This document shows positions 46,576 to 57,559 of a stretch of 64,000 nucleotides of DNA, in pieces (the stretch's first letter is position 1; each line of letters starts with the position of its first letter). A model generated the notes under the pieces. The model saw only the letters and a list, made by a program, of their open reading frames with translations, was not told the DNA's origin and ran no database searches. Origin of the DNA: Vitellaria paradoxa (Eukaryota > Streptophyta > Magnoliopsida > Ericales > Sapotaceae); assembly GCA_019916065.1 (NCBI GenBank), contig CM034233.1, positions 7,322,516-7,386,515 of the forward strand, read 5' to 3'. A program made the translations under genes and the position numbers.

Positions 46576-48898
46576 GAGTGACGTGTTGAATTGCTGGTCG
46601 AGTGGGCGAAAGCCGACGGCGGCGGCGGTGGTTCATGACAAGGATTGAATCGAAGCCATGGCCGATAGATCACACAAATCTTTAGTATTTGGAGTGGATT
46701 TGACCTCATAAAACGGAGACGGCCAAGACCAGTACCGTCCCGACCCTGACAGGTGGGCGTTTTGCTCCCCACTCTGTGGATTAAAGTTCATACTACTGCC
46801 ACGCTCCTTTACAAACGCGTGTACACAAGCAATCCACTACAAAAAAAAAAAAAAAAAAGAAAAAACATACATGGCTCTGAAATCAGGCCCAATTTCTAGC
46901 ATGCAAATCCATATCCGAGCAAAGTTAGGGGTCCCTTTAGAGCCCAATTTCCACCTCAAACGTAGGCCCACAAATAAGCCTGTTCAAGTTCAGCCCGTTT
47001 ACTGTCGCTACATTTGGTGGTTTTATGCAGCATAAGAAGCCGGACCTCTCAAAGGCAAAAAATTACGCGAAGTTATCAACTTTTTTTAATTTTCTTTAAT
47101 TAAATTTTGTCACGTTTTATTTTTATACTATTTTTTTTTAACGATCCAAACACCACCAAAAATAAATTAAAGTTGATTTTTTTTTTTATTTTTTGGTGTT
47201 TCTACATAGAGGCTTACTCAATATCTTCTAGTCAATAATAACAAAAATTATACACTATTTTAGAAGAAATTGATAATTTTTTATACTAAAAATTATTAAG
47301 AGTAATTACGGTGATATAATAAAATTTGTACAAATAATTTTTGCAAAATTAAATTTATTCTAATAAAATTGATAATTTAACTGTAAATTAGTCTTCTACA
47401 CGTGCATCATATGCGTATAATAGAAGTGAATTAATAAAATTATATAAAATAATATAAAAATAACTATAAAATAAAAAAAAATTAAATACCGTCACCCGTC
47501 CCCCAACAATACATATCGTGGGTTCGCCCTAGCTTCAAGGGCCTCCAGTTGTTGCTTAGAAATATTCATCATAGCTGGAATGAAAGGGTGAAATTTTTTT
47601 AGATCATTGTGACATATATAAATATATATATATTAATCCATTCCCCCGTCTCACCTTTAAAATATATATATATATATATTAATGGCCGAGATTTAACATA
47701 TTTTGAAGACACTAAAAAAAATATTTTAGCGTCGTCGAAATAAGCCAGGCCACATCCCAAGCAATATTCTCATTCCGGTCCCTACTTTAAAATATTAGGC
47801 TTCAAAATTTTCTCAATCCCATCTGAAATAATCTAAAAATAAACTCCACTTTTGAAGTACAAGAGCGGACTTCAACGGGCCGTGTCCATCGTCACTACAC
47901 AACCAACGTGTGACACGTTGGTGACCAAATTTGGGACATTCTTGTCCGGCTCTCAATCATCCCCCTAGCGGGTAGTTATTACCAAATTGCCAAGAGATCT
48001 GTAATTGTTGTGCCTAACATTTTCTACTACAACTACCAATACCTTTTTGCCTATTATTACGCGGGCGCACTAAAAGAAAAAGTACTTTTCTCTCCAATAC
48101 GACTAATATTTTACTTCAGTGGCATTTGCACAAGTAATGGCTATATTCTATGCAAAATTTCCCATCTTAATATGCTTGGTTAGCAGCCACAGATCTCAAC
48201 TCTTAACACCAAATTTCTGTGAAGGATGCCGATCCAAAATTGGAGGACCACATTTTTATTATGAACTTCAGTTCTGTTTGGGGTGATAAAAAAACTCTGA
48301 AAAACGATAAAAATACTAAACAATTTTAAAAATTATTTACTTTTTATCTTATTGCACGAATTACAAACTTACAACTTATCTCAATATCTCATTTTGGGGG
48401 CGTGGACGTTTAGAGTGACAAAAAATAAAATAAAATGAGATAATCTAAAATAATTTATGAATTCGTAATTCGTGCAATGAGATAAAAAAGTAAATAATTT
48501 TTAGAGATTTTCAAAATTTTTCAGTGTTTTACATCGCACCAAACGGACATCTCACTTTTTATCACCATAAACACATCCGAAATATCACAAATAAGTCTAA
48601 AAAGAACGAAAACCAACGGGAGAACAGCTCTTCTGTAGCTTAACATCGTTAACATGTCATCAGGAAATGAACACAGAAACACCAACGTAAAATGAGAGAA
48701 CTTAAAAAAAAAAAAAAAAAAACAGCTCTTTCATCAGTTTCAAGTCTGCAAAATGAACTCAAACTTTCTCCAAGCAACAAATAAATAAAGTAAAACCTCC
48801 TCGCAGTCTTATTTTAAGCATTCTTCAATCACACGTTGTCAAGAATACAAAACAAGAGGCAGAGCATGTTTCTTCAAGTTTAAGCGAAGCAAATTTTC
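46576..48898. other. Upstream region of the glycosylase and intergenic DNA
   Basis: 46576-46800 is GC-richer and holds the presumed promoter and leader of the glycosylase. The rest is AT-rich with A runs (about 46841-46858, 48704-48721), TA runs (about 47617-47633 and 47662-47679) and the fold-back element at 48271-48552. No other gene seen. Confidence 0.4.
48271..48552. repeat. Fold-back MITE
   Basis: The left arm (from CTGTTTGGGGTGATAAAA to TCTCATTTTG) and the right arm (from GTTTAGAGTGACAAAAAA to GCACCAAACGG) are diverged inverted copies of each other along almost their whole length. Shared pieces include TTGCACGAATTAC and its complement GTAATTCGTGCAA. A related half-element (GTTTGGAGTGATAAAAAATG...GTAATTCGTGCAGTG) lies at about 5932-6060. 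Confidence 0.6.
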
Positions 48899-49915
48899 CT
48901 ACCACCTGCAAGAAATGTCATGGCAGGAGCAACTATTCAATATGAAAATATGTCATATCATATCTGAACAGCATTGCGTACAAATAGGAAAAAAAAAAAA
49001 AGGTAAAAGTGAAGTGATATGGTAAAATAAAGGATTATGGTTAGTGCCTAGAGAAAGTTCAACAAACGTTATCACATAAATAAAATAATCCATATAGTCA
49101 ATATTTTCCAGCATCATTGCTTGCTATCATACTAGTGCAGTTGACATTATTGAATAGCGAGGAATAAGACGCAAACATTGTCAACATCGTGTTACAGTGA
49201 TGCCTCCAAGCACAGTAAGGTAATTATCAACCTCAATACGAAGTCCACACATCAATCTCATTTCACTCCAAATATAGCAGAAATCTTTAGTAGATGATGA
49301 TGATAACTTACATCACAACCAATGTTATCACAATCTCCTATAGCGAATGGATGGAAACATGAACAAACCAAAATCTAAAAACCAAAATGTGAACATAAAA
49401 GGCTCCTTCGGTGCATGTCCCAGCAACACAAAACAAGGGTTTAACGTGTCCCTCCCAGCTAACGAAAATTAGAAATTTGTTAATTTTGGATGGGAATTAA
49501 AAGGCTCTCCGAGCCCTGCACCAGTGGGATAGGTTCTTAACTTTGAGATTTTTTTCTTTTTCTTTTTTTTTTTTTTTTAAGAGCGATGTTTTTCTCCGCT
49601 ATTTAAAGAATTTCATCTGTATCTTTTGATGATGGAGTCATGGGGCTGTAGCAGCGACTCCACAAATAACTACGGCGAGGAAAGCTTATGGACAAAAAAA
49701 ATTAGCATTCCAGCAACTTTTGCCACTTATGATCAGTGTTCACATTTTTTGATTATAGATCTCTTCCAGTGCTTATCAAATAAAAAATATTAGGTTGAGG
49801 TCGAGACAAACAAGGGATCAACCTGTGGACATCTGGAAGAGATGGATCAGGATCATCTCCCTGCCTTCCCATATGAATCATCTGAGAGATTAGGTTAAGC
49901 AGCTCAGGTCTGCTC
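48899..49915 (-). CDS. Possible last two exons of an unidentified gene
   Basis: On the minus strand, 49915-49823 is a 93-nt open exon with an acceptor (CCCCACTTCAG) and a donor (CCACAG then GTTGAT). It reads RPELLNLISQMIHMGRQGDD, then PDPSLPDVH. The next good acceptor (ACATTTCTTGCAG) at 48906 continues the frame as R-W-stop (48905-48899). Upstream exons must lie above 49915, but only the 3' flank of the KCS gene is found there. These could be 3'-UTR exons of that gene, the end of a separate small gene, or a gene fragment. The peptide is not recognised. Confidence 0.35.
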
Positions 49916-50799
49916 CTGAAGTGGGGTCAAGGAGAACATGACAGTGAACTGTACCTAGTTCAGGTAAGCATGAAATAGGCAAATTAGCAATAAAGGTGAA
50001 ATAAGCAGTAAAAATCACTCAAAAAAATGAGTTCCTTATATGCCAATCTAGGGGAGGAAACCGCTAGAAACTAAATGCAAGGCTCCACGCTATTAAAAGA
50101 ACTAGAATTGACATAATTTCATACACAATTTAAATTCAGAGACACTGGGCGGAATTGATATAATTTTTGATAAAACCTTTAACAGTCCTTGGTCTATAAT
50201 TCCTCGGGTCAGAATAATTAATCCCAAATGAAAGATGTACCATCTGATGATAGAAAAAAGACAAATTACTGTGCATTCATAATATTTACTTACATGTCAG
50301 CTAACCAAAATAATTAATTACATGTGATACTGATGGCTTCCCTCGAACAGTTAAATGCCACTGCAGATAAATAACGTAGCGTAAGCTAACCAAAATAAAA
50401 ATGCTAATCATTTGTGCCTGATTCTTAATTACTTACGCTTTGCTTCCCTCTTTAACAGTTAAATGCAAATGAGTTCAGCAGTATAATGAGAAGTCACACT
50501 TGTTTTCCTGGATCAAAGAAATAGAAAAGGATGGCATGACAATTTGAAGTTGAAATTTATAATAAATGCAGTATCACAAATTAGATAAGTTATACAGCAT
50601 GAAAAGCTTTGAGGCAATATCATATAAGATCAACTAAACCCTAAACACACAACTAAACAAAGAAGTTTAACATGTTTCAATGAACAAACAAAGAAACCCA
50701 TTGAAGTACATAGCAGAATCTGGGAAGATAACACGAAAGACTAAGCTACTGATGGGCAAGATGATCCTGAATGATGAGCCTAACCAACCTCTTGGTGAG
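49916..50799. other. 3' flank of the KCS gene
   Basis: Presumed KCS 3' UTR on the minus strand. A splice-like segment (acceptor TTTGATCCAG, donor AAGC then GTAAGT) lies at about 50430-50510. No coding sequence was found in it. Confidence 0.35.
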
Positions 50800-52344
50800 C
50801 TACAGTTCTAATTTTACAGGATAGTTATCAATGCAATCCTCCCAGGGACCATTACGAGATGGCTTCACATTTTGCAGTGCCTGCCAGACGGCACTATTGC
50901 ATTTGAAACCACTCCCAAATGCAATCTGCCAGACACGGTGCCCTTTGCGTATCCTCCCCTTAGCTTCAATATATGCCAGTTCATACCAAATTGAACTCGA
51001 TGAAGTGTTCCCAAATCGGTGAAGAGTCATTCGAGAAGCTTCCACATGTACAGGCAACAGCTGCAAATTCTTCTCTAGCTCATCAATCACAGCCCTCCCC
51101 CCAGCATGTATGCAAAAGTGGTCGAATGCCAGCTTGAAGTCCGGGATATAAGGCTTGACATTTTTATTAAACAATTTCTTAACCATAAGAGTAGCAAAGA
51201 ACAGAAGCTGCTCGCTTATTGGGAGCACAAGGGGACCTAATGTAGTGATGTTGGTTTTAAGAGCCCCACCAGCAATGGCCATTAGTTCTTTTGACAAGGA
51301 CACACCAGTCTTTCCAGCATCATCCTGTTCTTGATAAACACAACGAAAAGCCTTATCATCTGCCCCCTTATGAGTCCTCACAACATGAACAAGCTTATAC
51401 TTGGCTCGCCTCTTATCAGCGGACTTATTAGATAACAAAACTGCAGCACCCCCAACTCTAAACAAACAATTGGGTATCAACATAGACTTCTTATTCCCAA
51501 AGTACCAATTCTGAGTAATGTTCTCAGTACTAACCACAACAGCATACGTATTCCGATGATTTTGCAGCAAGTCCTTAGCCAGATTAATCGCAATCACCCC
51601 CGCACTACAACCCATACCTCCCAAATTGTAACTCAAAATATTTCCCCTCAACTTATACTTATTAACAATCATAGCAGATAAAGAAGGCGTCGGATTAAAC
51701 AAGCTACAATTCACAACAAGAATACCAATATCCTTGGGTTTAACAGAGGTATTAGCAAACAGATTATCCAAACAACCAAACATGACCTGTTCAGCCTCCG
51801 CTCTTGCAGCCGCCATGGACGGCTGTGGCGGAATATGATGCATAGCTTCGGGGACATAAGTCTCCTCCCCGAGACCCGAACGCTCCAAGATTTTGCGCTG
51901 GAACTCAAGCGAAGACTCGTCAAAGTCCCCGGTGAGCGTCGAGTGCTTCATGAACCGCTCGAAAGGAGCTTTGAGGTGATCCGGGGCACGATAACAAGAA
52001 TAATCGACCAGATAAACCGGTCGAGGACGGGTCATAATGTAGACCGTCGATCCGAAGACCAAAACGGTCGAACAAATAATAACACACACAAGATTGTACT
52101 GAAGGTGAATCCATAACTGGCGAATATCATCAGGATTCATCTGCGAAGCCTCGACCAATATCACAGCCATCACCGGAATAAGACACAGAGTCAACAAATG
52201 CGAGATCAAGTAGTGATAGCCTAATTTCACGTACTTCAGATTCACGCTCTGTAGAAAATCCGGCAGTCTCCGACTCTGCTGGATCTGAACCCCAACTGCA
52301 CCTCCACCACCGGCGTTGACTCGGGCATCGCCTCTTCCGTCCAT
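50800..52344 (-). CDS. KCS4: 3-ketoacyl-CoA synthase, KCS4-like
   Basis: This intronless ORF encodes 514 residues and is co-linear with Arabidopsis KCS4 as I remember it, from the N terminus ([20 protein letters not shown]) to the end ([12 protein letters not shown]). KCS enzymes condense malonyl-CoA with long-chain acyl-CoA, the first and rate-limiting step of very-long-chain fatty acid elongation in the ER, feeding wax, sphingolipid and storage lipid. Two membrane spans lie at about 46-68 and 83-105. The FAE1-type condensing domain follows, with catalytic C246 in [11 protein letters not shown]413 in [10 protein letters not shown] and N446 in [12 protein letters not shown]. All three catalytic residues are present. 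The start is supported by the MDG...GVQI leader shared with the family. A TATATA motif at about 52408-52416 (minus) is a possible core promoter. Substrate chain length cannot be read from sequence. Confidence 0.95.
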   Translation of the reverse strand: MDGRGDARVNAGGGGAVGVQIQQSRRLPDFLQSVNLKYVKLGYHYLISHLLTLCLIPVMAVILVEASQMNPDDIRQLWIHLQYNLVCVIICSTVLVFGSTVYIMTRPRPVYLVDYSCYRAPDHLKAPFERFMKHSTLTGDFDESSLEFQRKILERSGLGEETYVPEAMHHIPPQPSMAAARAEAEQVMFGCLDNLFANTSVKPKDIGILVVNCSLFNPTPSLSAMIVNKYKLRGNILSYNLGGMGCSAGVIAINLAKDLLQNHRNTYAVVVSTENITQNWYFGNKKSMLIPNCLFRVGGAAVLLSNKSADKRRAKYKLVHVVRTHKGADDKAFRCVYQEQDDAGKTGVSLSKELMAIAGGALKTNITTLGPLVLPISEQLLFFATLMVKKLFNKNVKPYIPDFKLAFDHFCIHAGGRAVIDELEKNLQLLPVHVEASRMTLHRFGNTSSSSIWYELAYIEAKGRIRKGHRVWQIAFGSGFKCNSAVWQALQNVKPSRNGPWEDCIDNYPVKLEL

Positions 52345-55216
52345 GGCGGCGTCTCAACTCTATCTCAAGTCTACCTGCGGTGAGAAAGAACGAACCAAGA
52401 TTTACAAATATATAGCGCGCGTAAATGCTCGAAGGAGAAATCGAAGAGAGGGTTTACGGATACGCTTCAGTGTGTCTGAAGCCACGAAGAAGAGTGGAGA
52501 CTTGGAGACGATTGGGAATTGACTACTAAAAAAGCATTAAATAACTATTCCGATCATAGTCACCGACGCGATTTCGTGTACGAATTCGCTTCTGATTTAT
52601 CCGAAAGCGACGAAAGAGCGGAGATCTCTGAAATCCGAAGAAATAAGAAACGATAGAGAAAGAGAGAGAGAGAGAGGGAGAGCGCAAAAGCGTTGCGATT
52701 TTTCCGGAAGAGGCCCCCCAGTTAATTATTTTAATGTGGCTGACGACGTCGCAGCCCTGCCTCTTGCTAAAATAAAGATTTTCCCACAATCATATGGTCT
52801 GTTTGATTGGTTAAATTTTGGTTAAAAAATATAATTAAAAAAATATAATATAAAGGTGATATGTGTTAAAATTTTATTAAAAAAAATATAAAAAGTAATT
52901 AAAATTTGATAACTTTTGACAAAATTTAGTAAGTCAAACAGTCTCGTCAGAAAAATATAGTATCTGTTTGGTGCGGAAAAAAATTAAAAATAATAAAAAA
53001 TGTAATTTAAAATTTTCTTAATTTTTTGTGGTGTGGTCACCAATTAAGTTTTTAAGATACGAGTAGTAAAAATTTTTAACTTTTGTGTTAGTTTTTGAAG
53101 AGATAAATCATTTAAATGATTTTTTTAATTCCATCGAAACGATATTATATCAGAATTTATTAAAAGTAATTAAAAAATTTTTGAGACCTATAGAAATATT
53201 ATTCGAGTTTGTAAAAAATTTATTAAGGTTTATAAAAATTTATTAGAAAATTAAATATATATAAATTTATAAAAATTTTACGAAGTGCGAGGAGTGTAAA
53301 ATATATTAAAGAATTTTAAAAATTTTTAAATATTTTCAGTGTCCTTCAAAGTTTTTTTGTTGTTGTGCCAAATGAATCACAACTAAAAAAAGATATAAGT
53401 AGTATTAATGAGTACATTTTTACCAAACATTTTTTTCTCTCCAATTCTTCTAATTCAAAATATACCCTTATTAAATTGTGATGTTCTTTTACCTCCCTAG
53501 TAATTTTTCTCAAGCTTTAACAACATAATTTTATTTAACCTTAAGAGTTAGTTCAACTAATAAAATTTTAAATTTGTTTCTTAATAGTTATTAATTTGAT
53601 TCTCCTCATATCCATTGAAAAATTTACTTATCTTCAGGGTTTCAGCAGTTATCAAAATAAACATAATTTTACCTAAATTTTTATTATTTAAAAAATAACA
53701 TAAAAATTTCCGAATGAAGAAAGCTTGCTCTAATCATTTGAAAACTTTGTGTAAAAGTAGTGATAATTAAAACTTTTGCCCAAAAAAACTTAGTATTATT
53801 TACATCAAAATAAAATTTCAATAAAAATATTCCATTTCTACGAATCCCAATTTTTGAAATTCTTAAAAAAAAAAATAAACTTATTTTCGCTAAAAAATCA
53901 TTTTTTTATTCTTGGATTTTTTTCCAAAATACTTATTAATGATTTGTTTTATTACTAAAATGAATGATAAAAGTGGAGAGTTCAAATTTTCCATCAAAAC
54001 AAATGATAAAGTAAAGAATTCAAAATTTCTATCAAAATCGCATTTAAGGAAATAGTGAAAAATAACTAAAATATTTTTTTCTTTTTTTTTTTTTTTTGCT
54101 TTTAAATTTTTTTACAAATTGTTAATCAAAAAAATTAAACACAAGTAACTGTGACGTCTCATGAAATGCGGGTTTTTTTTTTTTTTTTCTTTATTTAAAA
54201 GCAAGCAAATACAGAGCAATTTCTTAACTAGCTATCAAATGAATCAAATATTATATACACGCAATGAAAGAGAAGAAAAGATAAATAAATATTTATTGAG
54301 AAATAAGAAAATAAGAAAAATAATAATATTTTTTTATATTTACTTGGAAATTTAGAAGATAAAAAAATAATAACTTTATTCTTATGCTTGGGAGTTTATT
54401 TTAAATAAATTTTGCAATGTTTTTCAATACATATAATAATGCAAACTCTTATTTATTTATTAAAAACAAACAGTGCAATAATTATTGGTGTTTGAACACG
54501 AACATATAAAATAATATATTATGATATACATTGAAGTAACAAAAAAAGAAAAAGAAAAATCAACAATAAGACAACAAAACACTTAAAATCCAAATCGCTA
54601 AAATAAAAAAAAAATCCTAAAAATGATATTCAAAAATATTAATCCAAATAAATCACACCTATATTATAGATCATCCAAAATATATAACATTCAAAATACC
54701 TATTTAAATAAATTAAATCCAAATTGTAGATTATTCAAAATACATAACAATAAGGTTTTGCCAGAAAAGAGTACTGTTAAAAAATATTAAATTTTAATTT
54801 TAATATTTCAATAAAAATATTACTGTCTAAAATTTTATGAATCTATAGAAACTCTCTAATCAACTGTTCAAAAAATTAGAACAAAACACCCACTCATAAG
54901 TTATGAGGTGTTCAACATACCCCAAAACTCATCACCTAAAAACTCCCAAGTATGATTTATATAAAAACTTCTCATAAGCCATACTTTAAAAATCTTTCAG
55001 AATCCATATATTTTTTGACTCCCAAGTAGACCTACTCTTGGTACCTGTTTATAATTTCATTTTGTATTATTCATTATTTTATGCACAAACCAAAATAGTT
55101 TCGCATGGGGACACATAAATGAAGTTACTGGTTATGCAGTTTACCATACAAGAATTATAAGATAGGATACTGAATAACAGGAATTGGAGTTAAATCAGAT
55201 TTCCTTCCAAATTATA
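52345..55216. other. KCS upstream region and intergenic DNA with MITE remnants
   Basis: 52345-52790 is GC-richer and holds the promoter and leader of the KCS gene, with a (GA)n run at about 52662-52682. Two small inverted-repeat elements follow. One is at about 52797-52946 (ends GTCTGTTTGATTGG and, in reverse complement, GACTGTTTGACTTA). The other is at about 52965-53375 (ends CTGTTTGGTGCGG and CATTTGGCACAAC). The rest is very AT-rich with A and T runs and no recognisable gene. Confidence 0.4.
53535..53640 (+). mobile_element. Diverged tRNA-derived SINE relic
   Basis: The plus-strand text GAGTTAGTTCAACTAATAAA, TTTGTTTCTTAATAGTTATT and AATTTGATTCTCC aligns with the A box-to-B box part of the SINE at 8963-9147 (minus). 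Many C-to-T type changes separate them. No clear target duplication. It is an old member of the same family. Confidence 0.5.
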
Positions 55217-57515
55217 CTAGAGAGCCTCCATTATCAATCTCTCTGTGAGAGCTTTAGGGAGTCCCATCACGCTGTCAATGGTTCCCACCTGCAAAAGACA
55301 GCAAATTCAAGTAACGCCTATCAAGTGAGAGAGATAATTTCTGAAACTAATTATTTACCAAAGTAGTGGCCATTTCAAATGATACTTTAACACGATTTGA
55401 ACCCAACATATAGTTAACATGTTACGGTCACAAATATACGAGTTCAAATCATAAACGGGTCAATCTATTATTTATGTCAAATAATAAACTATGTTAGTGT
55501 ATTTTTCAAGTTAGTTGTGAAATTTTTTGGGTTGCTATGTTAAACGTGTTACAAAAGTCATGTATTTTTCAAATTGATCATGCAGGTGGCGTTTGGATGG
55601 CAAAAAATTACAAAAGGAGTACAAAAAGTTAACGTAACAATAATATGCGACGAAATTTGATTGAAGGAAATTAAAAAAAATTAATAGAAGTTGATGGGTT
55701 TTTTTATAGAATTTGGTAAATCAAACACCCCCGTAATTTTTTGGCTTTAACGTGTTAGCCAGTTACACAACATGTACATTAAGGCCCCGCAAAAATGTGC
55801 AAGAATCTACCAAAAATTGCAAAATAGGTGTTTGGTAAAATCTCAACTTTGGCCACTTTTCTACTTTACTACAATAATTTACTCCACTCATAAGTTACTA
55901 AACATTTTACCAAACACGCAAAAATTACTAAAAATTTTATTAAACACTCAAAAATTGCTGAAAATTACTCAATATTGCCAAAAATTGTACCAAACACTCA
56001 AAAGATGCAAAAAGTTACTAAAATTATAAAAAGTTACTAAAAATTGCAACTTGTTTAGCCAAATACACCAAAAATTACAAGGGTAAATTACACCTAGACA
56101 CCCTAAACATTAACATAATTACACGTGGATCTCCTTGACATTTCAAAATTACATTAACATCCTTTATTTTGAAATGTTTGTATCCCAGACCCCCTTCCGT
56201 CTGCTTGCCGTTAGGGTTTCACTCGAAAACAATGACGTCAGCCATAAAATCTGATTAGAATGTCATTTTTACCCTTTTGTACTCTTTTATTATATGTGAA
56301 ATGATTGAAATACCCTCCAATATATCAAATTTGTATATATGTGTATATTTAAGAGGATGGAGGATCTACGCCGCCATTGCCGGCAGCGCCTCCTCTGCCT
56401 CCGCTTCTGCCTCAAGGTTGGGGAAATTCACTCGCCGGTTAAAACCACCAGCATCAGACGCCCCAGAAAACCCATCGGCTCCTAGCGGCGACACCTGCCC
56501 TTTTCAACCCCTCCTCGCCGTACTGGTCGTATATGCGGGCAGTCTCTTTGTTGAGATCATGCCATCCCCTTACAATTTTGCTGAGAGAATGGGGATTTGT
56601 CGCCTAATAGCCTACAATTCGAGCGACAAAACATGAAATTAAAAGAAATTCCACAAAGGAGGCAAGGAAGGCGACAACATCTGCTAGAAGTTCCATAACA
56701 GAGACAAAGGAAACGGAGACGATAGAGGAGAAAAGGGAGGCAACGACAAGTAGTGGTGGTCGGGAGACATTAAAGGGCCATTAAACTATGCAAGCCAATT
56801 AGTGCCCAGATCCATGTTAGATAGGCAATCCCGCGACACTCTCTCTCTCTAACCAAACCAAACCAAGCCTTTTCCCACTATGTGGGATCGGCTATATGGA
56901 TTTGTCGACGTCAATTTGATCTGTTTAGGGCATGTCCTCCGATAAATCTAGGTAGGTTAGGTCATGTTTAATGGTTTCTTTCCAGCTTCTCTTGGGTCTT
57001 CTTCTACCTCTCCTACTCCTGACAATCTCCATACTTTTACACCTTCTAACAGGTGCCTCTGCTGGACACACTCTGTCTCTCCTGTTGACAATTCCCACAG
57101 ATCGCCCACCCACAGCCCTTGCAGAGAAAGCTACTCTTTGAATCGAAATCTTCTTCTTCTTGTTCTCTTCTTCGTCGTTTCAGCTATGGCTTTCAATTTT
57201 AAATTGAAGAATAATGTGCAAGCGAATTTGGGTTAGAGCAAAGGGTCGACCTCCAACGTCACGCTGAAATTGAAGATTGTGTTGCTAAACTCCTTGCAGT
57301 GAGGTCGCGGGCGGCGATGGTGAGGTTGTCGGCGTAGGAGACGACGCCTGGGCAAGCGAGCTCGAGGGCTTGCTGGAAATGGTTCATTTGAATCTCCATT
57401 GCTAGACTTTAGGCTTTCGCGAAATGCTTCGATGGAGCGGTGTTACCGGAATCGAAGCTCGTGCTTTTGCAAATTGCTCCTCGATGAGTGACACCGGCAA
57501 CAGGTCATAGGCCTC

Positions 57516-57559
<44 letters not shown>

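Noticed and set aside
51711..52522. Extra open frames over the KCS N-terminal coding region
   Set aside because: They are shadows of the KCS frame, without motifs or splice support.
56964..57236. Plus-strand 90-residue open frame
   Set aside because: It is largely antisense of the LINE fragment inside the Mutator-like element.
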